From NCBI GenBank assembly GCA_023105745.1, contig JALGQZ010000009.1, positions 6,323,937 to 6,387,936 on the forward strand: a stretch of 64,000 nucleotides of DNA, given 5' to 3'. Below, piece by piece: positions 1 to 11,007 of this stretch. The translations under genes were made by a program, and so were the position numbers. The notes under the pieces are model-generated. The model had not been told where the DNA came from and did no database searches. It saw only the letters and a program-made list of their open reading frames with translations. Within the stretch, counting starts at the first letter, position 1, and every line of letters begins with the position of its first letter. This DNA is from Austropuccinia psidii. Taxonomy: Eukaryota; Basidiomycota; Pucciniomycetes; Pucciniales; Sphaerophragmiaceae.

Positions 1-1977
1 GTCTATTTGGTGTCTTCATGTTTAATAAATATTTTACAGAATTTCAGTCTGTGATGACATCAAAAACTGTTCCATCCAAGTAGTAGTGTGATTTTTATAT
101 AGCCCACACCAAGAAAAGACATTCCATTTGGCTTGCTTCATATCTTGCTTCTCTTGGTGTAATTTGTCTTTCAATAAAGCAAATTGGTCCTTAAACAGGT
201 TTATCATTAATGATTTGTATCTGGTATAGTGTAGCACCTAGTACTTCTCCACAAGAATCAATGTACAGTTTGAAAGGTAGTTTCCAATTTGGAATTAGAA
301 GAAATGGGGAATTTGTGAGTTAATTTTTCAATTCCTCATATGCTTTTACCCTTTCTTCAGTCATTTCATAGATTGTCTGTTGGTCACAGAGCTTATAAAA
401 GGATTTGGCAATTCTTGCAAATTCCTTTATATGCTGTCTGTAATATCCAAAAAATCCTAGAAATGATTGTGTTTCTTTCTTGGTTTGGGTAATTGGCTTC
501 AGTAGTACTTCTGCTACTTTTTTTGTCTATTCCCAAGATTAATCCAGATACAACATTTCCTAGTGCTTTTAGTTCACTATATGCAAAGTGACATTTTTTC
601 AAGGAAATTTTCATATTTACTTGCACTATCTTTTGTAAGAATCTTTCCAGTATTTTTAAGTGATTTTCCCAAGTTTCTGAGCAAACTATGATATCATCAA
701 TATATATTATTAAACATCCTTCTGATAATTTTTCAGGAAATATGGTATTCATCATTCTTTTATAGTCAGAAGGTGCGTTTTTCATGCCAAATGGCATCCT
801 TAAATATTTATATATTCCACAGTGGACTATTATCCTCAGTAGTCTCTTTGCATTGTCTGTTAAGACATTTTGGTGAAAGCCCTTTAGAGCATCCATGGAT
901 GTGATGAACTTAGCCTGTGACAATTGTGTTAATGTCTCATGGATTATGGGTATTGGATATTTGTCAGGGATAGCATAGGTGTTTAAAGCTCTAAAGTCCC
1001 CTACCATCCTTTATTTTCCATTGTGCCAGGTTTTAATGACAGGCTTAGTGACTTCTACTTGTTCATTATGTCCTATGTTTCTTAACACTACAAGTTCCAT
1101 TAATTATTTAATATGTACCTCTAAGGCTTCTATAACTCTTGGGCTAGCTGGGTAAGCTGGTCTTCTTAGTAGAGGTGGATAAGTTTTTTCCACATTAAGA
1201 ATAAGGTCTACTCCATGTCCAACGATTTCACCTAGTGTTTCTTTGTCAGTTTTAAAGGAAATTTTGTTTTAAATAAGAGTTCAATCAATCATTCTTTATT
1301 TTTTTCTGTTAATTCTCGATTGAATTCTGCCTCTGTGAGTTGTTCACTTATTAATGTATGTCTTTTTGGGTCTGGCTCTTCATTATTTATAACAGTAATT
1401 TGTTTCTTATGGCTTAAAAAACCAATTTCTGTCTTTTATTCTCTCCTATGGTAAAATATCTGTCTTTCTGGTTAGAGATATTTATGCCATAGATTTACAA
1501 GTAATCATTTCCTAGTATGAAATGGTTACTAGTACAGTTTTTCATTACTACAAACTCTACTTTAATTACTATACATTGGGAAGGATGAGGAAAAATTGAT
1601 TTTAAGTCAATTATTCCAAGGAGCTTCATGCTTTCACTTGCACTACTAAATTTAACCCCTTGTATTGTTATAAGTTTTTCTTCCCAATTTGGTATAATTT
1701 CTTTCAAATAACTATTATAAACAGATTTGCAGTATTTTGCTGTATCCAGGTTGAATTTTTCCTGTTGGTTTTCAACCATGATAATAATTATACTTGAACT
1801 TCAAGCTGTATATCACATTACTTTGTCAGGTTTGGTTCTATGCAGCTTGGAATCTTGTATGTTTGTAAGGCTTGTATTGGATGTTACAGCTTGTGGTAAG
1901 TTTAAATTAACATCTAGTTCTTCATAAATTAAATCAATATTATTCATTTTTGCATTAATTATATTAATTTCAGAACT
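1..1977 (-). pseudogene. Broken Gypsy pol: protease, reverse transcriptase, RNase H (element A1)
   Basis: Domains in order from the right. The aspartic protease is at about 1495-1779; its catalytic triad, DTG in sister copy A2, reads DTA followed by Lys, so the active-site Gly is lost. Reverse transcriptase follows at about 1230-540, best preserved at 393-1007, with the catalytic YIDD box encoded at 691-704 and the LRMPFG and NAPS blocks upstream of it. RNase H covers about 1-330, where the apparent open frame at 34-237 is a shifted frame of the real one; the true frame has a stop after the residues aligned to DKPV. Compared with A2 and B1 the copy has stops and frame changes throughout. In life it would make cDNA from the element RNA in cytoplasmic particles. 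Recognition as Gypsy pol is very secure; domain edges are approximate. Confidence 0.88.
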
Positions 1978-4278
1978 TTAAGAAATTTCTGACTCTTCAG
2001 TGTCTTTTTCAGAATCAGATTCATTTTCTTTATCATTGCTGTCTTCTGTTTCTACAATTTCATTGATTTTTGCCTTTTTGAGGCAATGATTGGCCAAGTG
2101 TCCAATACCACCACATTTATGGAATTTTTTTCTCATTACTGTTGGGTGTATTGAGTTTGAAAGGTTCTCTTGGTTTATCTTTTTTGATAAAGGGTTTATT
2201 TGAACTTTTAGTATCCAATTTTTTCCATTTTCTGCCAATCTTGGTTCTTGTAGCTATTTCCTCTAGTGAATTAATGTACTCTTCTGTGGAACATGGATCT
2301 ATGTACCTGCTTCTCAGGGAATGTTCCAGTTCTACTCCAAATTTTTTGAGTATCTTCATATGCACCATTTTCTGTGACCTTTCTGGGTACAGTGCATTTA
2401 ATCTTTCAGCTTGTTTTAAAAACAAAGTCAAATTTTTATCCTTATCTTGGTCAAAGAAGGAATTTTCAAATGAATTCTCTATTTTGTACCTCCAGGAATC
2501 ATTTTCCCACTTGGTGATTATTCAATTTTTCCACCAATACCAGGTATTCTGTCCATTGGTTTGTCTTATGCCATAACAACCATCTTTTTGCAGATTTTTA
2601 AAAAAATGAATGTAATCTGGCAGTGATTAATTCATCTTGTAAGGCATTATCCTCTTGTAACATTTCAATTGTTTTAATAAATGACATGTGGTTGTATTCA
2701 CCTTCACCTGTGAATGTTGGCCATTATTTTAATTGAAATGCTTTGCTCATTAATACTTGATTATTGTCTTGATAGCTCAAGTCTGATATTAATAGATTTG
2801 TTATCTCCTCTTTTGGCTTAACAGGACTTCTTATGTGAGAAAATGGGGTTTATAACTTTGGAATATTTAAGTTAGCCTCATTTATTTTATCCATTCCCTC
2901 AGTAAGAAGTCTTATTTCAATTTGAATGTCATCTTTATGATTCATTCTTGCTTCATCACTCTTTTCTACATGGTCTAGAAGTAATTTTTGATGTGATGAA
3001 GTATTTTATTCAAATTTTTCAACAGAAATAATTAACTTGTTTAATTTTTCTGTCAGATTGTCAATAATCACATTTTAATTTATTTTTGAAGTATTTTCTT
3101 TGATATATCTTATGAATTTATACAATTCCTGTTGTACTTGTATCAATTTCTGAGTATTGTCAATTAAAACTTTTGGGTTTATTATTTTCAACCATAAATT
3201 TTATTCTTTCAATCTCTTTTTTTATTTTGTAAAAACATTTGTGTTGAATATAATAAGCTACTATTTATTTCTTGTAAGGATAGTAAACTAATTTAGTGTC
3301 TTTCAGAGGTAAAATACTATTTTTGATTTCTGTTAAATTATTTACAACATCAGGAGACAAAGTTATTTATTTGGGATATGGAGTTGTCTCATTCTTTTCT
3401 CCTCTTTGTCCTTAAATGCCATCAAGTTTCTGGCCATTTTGAAGACATTTTCCATGGCCTCTTTTTGGATTCTTGGAATCCTGTAACTTGGGGAATATGG
3501 TTGCCTCCAATTCTTTTTCTTGTTCTTCTTCCCTTCTTGGGGAGGTTGGCTGACTTGAGGCTTTCTGTTAGAAGCAACTAGGGCTTCTTCCTTTCTTGCC
3601 TCCCTCTTTTTGGCATGGTACTCTTTTTTTTGATTTGGGGTTTAGATGATAGTGGATTCCATCAATTGGAGTATCTCACTATTTCCTCCTCTTTGAGGAG
3701 CTTTTTCAGGATATGTCAGGAGTTCATCACTCCTTGGTGTATTTGTGGCAACATTTCCCAATCCTTGTCCTTGTACACCATGCAGTAAGGCTTGTACTGG
3801 CTCATGTAGATGTCTATCTGAGCTATCCAAACATAATTTGTATCTATTGGAACTACTCATACTTAGTTCCAACTCTGGTTCAGCTATTATGGGCATTTCT
3901 GGGACTTGCCTTTGGGATATGGCACTTCCTTATGTGGATTCTGTTGCACTTGCTATTTTTCCCTTTCTTTTCTCTTTTGAGGAATAAATTCTACTTCTGA
4001 GTCCATCTCCATCTGCTTGCATGGAGTATTGGGCTCCTCTTCTAGTATTCATAGTTAAGAAATAAGAAATAAAAAGAGTTCAGAACACTAAAAAAGTCTT
4101 TTTATTAAAATTCAAGTAAGGTTCTCACCTTAAGAGTACTGAATAGTGGGTCCTAGAAAGACTAACTTCTTGGATTTTCTTTTCTTATTAACAACAGGTG
4201 TTGGAGAAATTTGACAAGTTTCTTCCACAAATCTCTCAACAGTGGTCTGATTGTCCTCTGTTGAGTTGTCTTCAAACA
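1978..4278 (-). pseudogene. Broken Gypsy gag with spliced leader exon (element A1)
   Basis: Gag would build the intracellular particle and bind the element RNA. A 150-nt first exon (4129-4278) is preceded by a TTTTTTAG acceptor and followed by a GTGAGA donor. An 87-nt intron (4042-4128) ends in CTAG, after which gag resumes. The N-terminal region (3642-3896) is Ser- and charge-rich; the capsid-like middle is decayed; the C-terminal capsid segment lies at 2117-2431. The nucleocapsid knuckle follows in another frame (1978-2238), after a frame change inside an A7 run near 2130. The knuckle reads F-H-K-C...H...C: the first Cys of the CCHC box, present in A2, is replaced by Phe. Frame change, stops and lost ligand show a pseudogene. 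Confidence 0.8.
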
Positions 4279-4732
4279 CTAAAAAAGACAAATAAATTTA
4301 ATTATTTCTATAAGAAGTTTTATTTTTGATAAGATATGGCAACTTCCACATAAAAATTGCTTTTATATCTTTTTAAAATAATTGGAATTAATAGAAAGGA
4401 AGAAAAATGATTTTTTATTGTGTTTTTTATTTTTATTATTTTTTATATTTTTAATTTTTAAAGAATAAAATAACAATTAAGATAATTCTTTTTTTAAAAA
4501 TTAAATTATAATATAAATTTATTTTTAATTTATGAATATCTTTTTTAATTACTAGAGTAACTCAAAGAAAGTTCTTGCAAGTCTAAGGATGTGAGAAACC
4601 ACATGTAATACAGTACAATTCCTTTCCAAATCCCTCAATAGCTTGTAAAATCAATAATTATAAAATTATTATATAATATTTTATTGGATAAACCCAATTT
4701 TAATCTTTTTAAAAGGACTTTTAAGTAAACAT

Positions 4733-4748
4733 CATGGCCAGGCCCCCA
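4733..4748 (-). other. Primer-binding site of element A1
   Basis: On the minus strand the motif TGGGGGCCTGGCCATG starts two bases after the LTR terminus. Position and the leading TGG (complement of a tRNA CCA tail) make it the expected minus-strand primer site. The same block, with single-base differences, follows the LTR in B1 (49129-49144) and A2 (53029-53043). The primer tRNA was not identified. Confidence 0.7.
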
Positions 4749-4750
4749 GA

Positions 4751-6680
4751 TGTAATGTTTGACTATGTGAAAATAAGTAAATAATACCAATATTTTACTT
4801 ATCAAATTATAAATGTCCTTATTAAATTAAAGAATAAGATAAAAAATAATTATAATTATGGCATAAAATATTTATATTATTAAATGAGTAAAATAATATA
4901 ATGATAATGAATATATTAATATTTAATTATTCATATATTTATAGAGATTTATTATTGTCACAAACAGACAATAAAGGCATGAAAAATTGTTATTTAATAA
5001 TAAAAAACAATACATAAAAATAATATTACCAATATTAAGACTATGAATTAATATAAATACTATTTATATCAATAAAAGAATTATCAAAAATAATAATAAG
5101 AGAAAATGACCTATTTTTCAAACTTAATATAATAATTTTGAATAAATTTACACCAAAGAATTTAAATAAAACTAGTTTAAATTGTATATAAAATAAAAAT
5201 AGAAGAAATTACAAATATTCTTATTTTTATTTGGAATTAGAGATTTTAGAGAGAAATTTAACAAAAAAAATTAAAAATTAATTTAATCAAATCAAAATTG
5301 ATTATTACAATGAATCTGAACTTGAATCTTTAAATATATAATAGTTTTATATAAAAATAATAAATCTTTTACTTTTGGTTTTAATAATTTAATTTTTTTG
5401 TTGCATCTAAGGGGGAATTAAAGGTAAAAAGAGCTCTATATAAAGTAAGATCCTCCCTCCTAGAGTCCAGAAGGCCTCTAGTGGAAATTTACAGATGGTA
5501 TCTACTGGAATTGATCAGTATTTCAAGGTTTAGTGATGCTTACATTATAATTAAACCATCTCATCTCATTATTATGCCATTATTTAGAATTATCAATGTA
5601 AATCTAAGTTTTCTGACATCATAGGCTTGTCAGAAGACTATAATTTGTGTATTTTATTAGTTTTAATAATAATAAACTAGTATACACCACTTTTATCACT
5701 CATATGACTGTTAAACTTAAATTAAGATTACAGTGAGTGATCACAAATGATCAATTTTAAGCTTAAGCTTTGATCATTAATACCCTTTCATTTATACATG
5801 CTAAAGCCATTAAAAGAGTTAATTCTAATAGATTGGCCTGTAATTATCAAGCTTCCTAGATAATTTCATTAAATTATTAAAACTCTATTTTTGATGATTT
5901 GTCTTGTAACTCATCTTTTCTATCAAAATTTACTATTTTAAACTTCAAAATATGATTTCAAGGAGTTATACCTTAAATATAATAAGAAAAATTACATAAT
6001 TCTTCATGTATGAGATGGTAGAGTCTGAATATTTACTTTTTCTTATGTTTGGACCACTTTCACACCAAAGTGGTCAACAGCTATCACAATTTTGTTTAAT
6101 AAACCCCTACAGGTTATAACCTTGTTTATACTTTGTCAAATAAATCTTATACCTGTAATTCTGAAATAATTTTGTGGTAACTTTATCTTTTCCTCAACCC
6201 TCTATCATGTATATTCCAAGAGATGTTAACTAAAAACCATGAATATATGTGCTGATCATAAAAGTGCATATATTCAGGCTATTCTCTTGAGTATTGACTT
6301 TATAGATATGACATAAAAACTTTATATGTGTATTTTTTCATGGGGAATCCAAAGTTTTAACTCATTGAGAATTTTGTTTCATTGGTTTCTGAGATAAACA
6401 AGAATTTATGCCTTTTTATGGCATTTTTGCTGATTAAACAGTAAGTAATTATCTTTACAGATATGACATAGAATTTTGAATGTGTATATTACCATGGGAA
6501 ACTCAATGGTGTTATTTTAAAGTTTTATTTATTATATTCTGAGGCAATAAAAAATTTATTCCTATTTGTGGCATTTTTACTTATTTTAAGATAATATTTT
6601 TAATTCTTATTATTGAAATAATTATTGTAAAGTTGTCTTGTGACCTTTTTGGATATGTGGTCATAACTCAAAGGCTCACA
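4751..6680 (-). repeat. 5' LTR of element A1 (family A, 1930 bp)
   Basis: In element orientation the LTR starts TGTGAGCCTTTGAG at 6680 and ends ...AAACATTACA at 4751, giving TG...CA ends. The same terminal sequences bound both A2 LTRs. It carries a TATA-like block near 5431-5446 and the conserved inverted motif around TGATCATTAATG (about 5770) also seen in the A2 LTRs. About 1.9 kb is long for a Gypsy LTR. Confidence 0.88.
5431..5446 (-). promoter_or_regulatory. Putative LTR core promoter (TATA block)
   Basis: The minus strand reads ACTTTATATAGAGCTC. The corresponding point of the A2 3' LTR (62507-62520) reads TATAAATAGAGCTC, and the A2 5' LTR has CTCTAAATAGAGC. Conservation of this block in three LTR copies, beside a conserved GGGAGGA upstream stretch, suggests the RNA polymerase II TATA box that would start the element transcript. 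No experimental start site is known from sequence alone. Confidence 0.5.
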
Positions 6681-8829
6681 AAAAAAATTAATAGATAATA
6701 AAGATTTTATATTATTAACTATTTGTTTAGAGAGATAATTATTTGATTAAATGACTCATAGCTTATGGGAATACCTGGTAGGCTTCAATTTGAATACATA
6801 ATTAGTTTAACAAAACTTATTTCATGAGGTGTTCCATAGAATATGGAGATTTATGATACAGAAGGGAATTTTTTAACAATTGAAAATATTGATAAAAATT
6901 CTTTTGAGATTTTTTAAAAAAGTTAAAAACTTAATTTTACTTTTTAAATTAAATTTTTGATCATACTCTCTCCTATCACTTGATACTCTTAGTTTTGATG
7001 GTTTTACATAAGAGTTTTATTAATGAAATATTATCATGAAAGAAATTAAGAAATATTGATGATATGAATCTGATTAGAATTTAGAGTTTACATATAATAA
7101 CTTCATTTCAGGAATTATTGAAAATCTGAATCCTTTAGAAAGTATAAGATCCAAGTATTTCCTTTATCTACCTGAGTTTTTAGCTCTATCTAATATCAAT
7201 ATTAAAACATATTTTCTGCTAATTTCCAATATGTTCTTTTTTCAATTTGAGTCTCTTTATTGATGGAGGGGATTGATACTTGATATAAGCTCTGACCAAT
7301 GGAAGCACTTATTAATCATAAAGCATGATGGTTTATTATGGGTTGAGTAATATTAACAAAGGTATATGAATCAGTTTAAATCAGTAAGAACAGATAAAAA
7401 AGTAAGTAATAAGCATAAAAATTACCGAATTGTAAGTAATTTTTCATTGATTTGTTATTATCAATTTTTTTTTCCAAAATTGAACTATATTTTTCCTTCA
7501 AGAAAAATAAGAATTGAAAATGGATTTTCAAGAATTTTATTCTTTTTTTGAAATAAATAAAATATAGATTTATTTATTATTATTCAAGATTTCTTTCAAA
7601 ATGATATTTATGAAAATTTCCCTGATAATATTTGAGAGAATTGATTTTTAATCATTAAACGAAATAATATTTCAGTTTTTTTTAATTTGGAATTGTAATT
7701 TGAATTATTTATATGAAATATCTCCTTGTCGTAATCAATCATATACAATTGAAAGAGGAAAAAAATGGAATTTTTTTGACTTTTTGGAAAAAATTTTTGT
7801 GATAAACTATATATATATATTTCAATCATCTAATATAATTTGAGTATTTTTAAAAAAAAATTAATTTCTAGTAACTTGGAAAAAAGCAATAAATTTCAAA
7901 AAAAAACTTGATAATTAAATTTATCAAAGAATAGTGTGTTTTTATTTTAGGTTGACTTAAAAAAAGACACAAAAAATTCACAAAAAAAAACTTTGGTCTT
8001 CAAATATATCAAAAAATTGATCATTAAAAACTTCAATTGTAAATGTGGGCATTGTTTTTTAATGTTTTTTAGAATTCCATGATTTAGAATCCATTTTTCT
8101 AATAATTCATATTCTTAAAAATTGAAATCTTTATTTTTGATATAAGAGAAATTGAAGATCTTGTAAGGGCTTAATTTGGTCCAACTCCGTTTCAAAAAAA
8201 CATAAGCACATGACTAAAAGAATAACAAATCACAAGTCAAAAACCTGTAAGATGTTTATTTGATCCTTTATCTAATTAGCTTGATAATATTTATTTTTAG
8301 AAAAAATTGATTAAAAGAAGAACTTTCCAATCTAACATGAGCTTTTTGTAATAGAATTGTGTTTTCTTTGATGGAGTAAAAATAAGATGAGCTTAAAGTT
8401 TTTGGTAATTGAACCCCTGATTTGATGAAAATAAAACATGTCCAAAATGATATTTGAGTGATGAGATGTTTTAAGCTTCTTTTCATATAGCTCATAATGA
8501 GATTAATGAGCTTCATTTATTTTATATCTTTTCTTTCTCAAGTCTGAGGAATGTATTCTCAAAAGAGATTGATGTTAAAGATATTTGTTATCAAAGTATA
8601 TATATCCAAGATCTATAAAGGTTTAATTTCAATTTAATTTTAAATAATTTGAGAAAAAATTGAGAGGATGTAATGTTTACGTTGACATCTCATTCATATG
8701 AAAAGAATTCTTAGTTCAATTTTTTTAGGATTATTCTCAAGATGAATTGATTTTGAATTTCAAATGATCCAAGTTATTGATTTTCTCAAGTTCATTTTCC
8801 TTTTGAGAGTAAAGTTAATACGCACCTTC
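6681..8829. other. AT-rich stretch, no gene recognised
   Basis: Mostly poly-A/T runs and short low-complexity frames. The open frames at 7366-7551, 7608-7829 and 8268-8516 have Phe/Ile/Lys/Asn-dominated translations typical of random AT-rich DNA, and I see no domain, splice structure or repeat relation to the rest of the window. Confidence 0.5.
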
Positions 8830-9105
8830 TCAAATTATTTCAAGAATAAGCTTCATGAAATGTGCGCCCACCCCATTGTGCTGTAAACCTTTTGTTAGAA
8901 TCAAGTTGAGCAGGCTCAGCTCATCTAGAAGCGCAGGTCCAGAAGGGTATTTTGTACGATAATAACTCAGGCCTTGTCGCGCCCCCCAATCGCATCTCTG
9001 TTCAAGTTGTGGTTGGAATCTATCGCACGACATACCAATTAAACGAACCGCTTTTGAACGGTTCGAAGCTTGCTCGTACATAATTCTTTTTAGCTTCGAA
9101 GGCAA
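8830..9105. other. GC-richer segment open on both strands, coding status unresolved
   Basis: Composition changes sharply here from the AT-rich flank. The minus strand is open for 91 codons but begins at TTG, not ATG. The plus strand is also open from about 8917 to a TAA at 9082, directly after a possible acceptor (CATCTAG), with a protein-like mix of residues (for example APPNRISVQVVVGIY). A short inverted repeat, GAACCG...CGGTTC, lies near 9045-9064. Either strand could be a decayed or real exon of the same gene-bearing island as 9564-11007. I do not recognise a family. Confidence 0.3.
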
Positions 9106-9563
9106 CTGAAATGATTCTCAACTATTGCCTTGAATTGAGAGATGGGTTGCATACAGAGTATTTTCTCTTACTCTCTTAGACGCACGTCTTGTAGGGATGT
9201 GATTTGGTGATTAATGGTTGATTGGGAATGAGCTAATAAGACCTTCATTTCCGAATGGTTCAGGTAGCCGAAATTTTTGGGCATGTAATAGTACCACCAG
9301 GTTTAACAATAAACACAACACTAACTTCAACCTTTTTGAACTACTTTTGATATAACAGTCCACATAAATTTTTCATTTTTTGGGTTCAGTTTTATGTTGG
9401 AAAAATACTGATCTCCATTACAGATACACTTTTGATTGTCATTATTTTGATTCGTTTGCTCTTGTTTAGAATTATAACTTTTTTTAGAAAGAAAAACAAA
9501 TTTAATAGCTGTAAGCATGTTTAGTTTTTGCTACCCATGTTAGAAGAAAATTAATAATTAAGC

Positions 9564-10464
9564 TCATAGAAGTAAGCTTGTTGTTAGTTCAGTCTTCTAT
9601 TTAATAAGAAAAAAAAAGTAAGCTAGTGCTGAGGTACGCTAATGATAACGAGACTTACTTGGGTTGCGAGACTGGGATGATTGATTGAGAATTCAAGATT
9701 TTGCTGGAGTCGGTTGATTTCGCTCCTAGCCAACTCTAATTCAATTTTTTGAGTGTCAACATACTATAAATAAAGCACAAGATACGTAATTAATTCGAAG
9801 GATCCCTAAGATTTTGGTTCAGTCATTCAAGCTGCTGTCGGCTTCGTATGAATTTCTTAAAGAAGATGAGGATGACGTACCTCGAGTGAAGTTTGATAGT
9901 CTCTTTTAGTGATTTCTAAAGTGTGCCAGATGGCTTTCAAGCTTTCTTGTAGATCATAAATTTCTTCTCTCATTTGCTTTATGACTGCGTCGTAAATCTG
10001 TACTAGCTCACTCCGCTCAGCCAACGATTTGATGTGATGATCAGTTAGATGACATCGACGAGAGAATTGCGACTTGCCTCTCTCTCTTCTTTAGCTTGTG
10101 CTTCAGTACTCCTGATCCTGTCTTGAACAATCAAAGCTAAATCATTCTCACGCTTTCGGGAGCAACGTTGAGCATGCAACTTGGCACCTCGGGCTGTAAA
10201 ATGATGGTGACAATGAATACAAAACGTATCCTTTGGCTTTCGCCTCATCGACTGTTGCGAATGATCATTATTGATAGGGGAGGGCGTGGAGTGAGAGTCA
10301 TTAGCAGCCAAGCTGTACGGATTGCTTTGATCCTCAGCTTTTTCCATCTCATTTTTTGAGCTCGAAGGCTCGAATTTCAATGGCTCAACTATTTCAGAGT
10401 CGTTCAAATTGGACGGAGATGACTCTTGGAGTGATAAGAGATAATTTGGGAGTGACCAATTCAT
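9564..10464 (-). CDS. C2HC zinc-finger / coiled-coil protein, four-exon host gene candidate (213 aa)
   Basis: The ATG at 10464 (context CTAATATGA) opens a 129-codon exon 1 (10078-10464). Proposed further exons: 9881-9997 (39 codons), 9659-9763 (35 codons) and 9564-9596 (10 codons plus TGA). The three introns are 80, 117 and 62 nt, all phase 0: GCAAGT...CTAAC...TACAG, GTACGT...TTTATAG and GTAAGT...AAATAG. Residues 1-75 are Ser/Pro/Asn-rich and acidic, so probably disordered. C82, C85, H97 and C101 form C-x2-C-x11-H-x3-C, the exact spacing of the zf-C2HC_2 family. From about residue 103 the protein is charged and heptad-like, suggesting a coiled coil for dimerisation. GC content is well above the flanks, and no relation to the transposons was seen. 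Molecular role unknown; the last exon is the least certain. Confidence 0.62.
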
Positions 10465-10689
10465 ATTAGGATATAGTTTGATTGATCTCTTGATTGTCTA
10501 TCGTTTCGAATGAATGAAATTGACTCGAGTACCGGAATATACTCAAAGACGCCAACACACAAGATATTTATCAAAAAATTTAAAATTTTGAATTTACCAA
10601 TCATAAAAATAAAAATAAATTTATTTGTGATGCTCAAGAGGCGGATGATCAGCTTAAATGATTAGTTTATTCCCATGCTTATATGTTAA

Positions 10690-11007
10690 ATTTTAAATTT
10701 ATTCATTGGCTTTAAAGCTCATGACCAAGGGTACTTGGATTTGAGCGGTCAAGAGCCAAGACTCGAGCGGAAGAGCATGCTACGGTATGTTGATCTTTTG
10801 CTTGGTTTTCAAAAACTTTAATTGAGCAGTTGCTTAGTAAGAATTTCAAAAATCAGTCAACAACCGTTACCGATCACGCTCGATCAAAGTCAAAGCCTTC
10901 AAGATCAATGGCAGGTTCTTAACCTGAATTGGATTCGCAACTGTCATGTGAAAAACTTCAAGCGGATCGGCCTTGTCAAGACGTCGTACCGGACAAAGAA
11001 AACTTGA
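10690..11007 (+). CDS. Possible 3' exons of a second host gene, divergent from the zinc-finger gene
   Basis: The plus strand is open from 10690 to a TAA at about 10821 and, in another register, from 10822 to the TGA at 11007; neither piece has its own upstream ATG. A GTATGT donor at 10785 and a GAGCAG acceptor ending at 10829 would remove 45 nt, including the stop, and join the two frames exactly (CG + T, then TGC). The joined peptide is about 90 residues, Leu/Gln/Lys/Arg-rich, ending ...SYRTKKT. The region shares the higher GC of the neighbouring gene. An upstream exon carrying the start must exist but was not found, and the 45-nt intron is at the short end. No domain recognised. Confidence 0.3.

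Larger units (their letters stand above)
1..6680 (-). mobile_element. Ty3/Gypsy chromodomain-type retrotransposon A1, 5' part (runs off the left edge)
   Basis: This is a minus-strand LTR retrotransposon read from right to left: 5' LTR (4751-6680), primer-binding site (4733-4748), leader exon, gag, protease, reverse transcriptase and the beginning of RNase H at the window edge. The order PR-RT-RH places it in Ty3/Gypsy. Its integrase, chromodomain and 3' LTR would lie left of position 1. LTR termini and protein sequence match element A2 (51082-63193), so both belong to one family, called A here. Frameshifts and stops break the coding region, so it is a dead copy. The base pairs to the right of the LTR are an A run, and the matching target duplication is off-window. 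Confidence 0.9.

Noticed and set aside
34..237. 67-codon minus-strand frame at the left edge
   Set aside because: It is a shifted frame over the RNase H region; the true frame aligns with A2 and B1 RNase H and is interrupted.
2142..2576. 144-codon plus-strand open frame
   Set aside because: It is the antisense of the A1 gag C-terminal region; the minus strand carries the recognisable capsid and zinc-knuckle sequence.
10510..10665. 51-codon ATG-initiated plus-strand frame head-to-head with the zinc-finger gene
   Set aside because: Becomes Lys/Ile-rich after 20 codons and has no visible splice link to 10690-11007; it could hold a start exon but cannot be supported.
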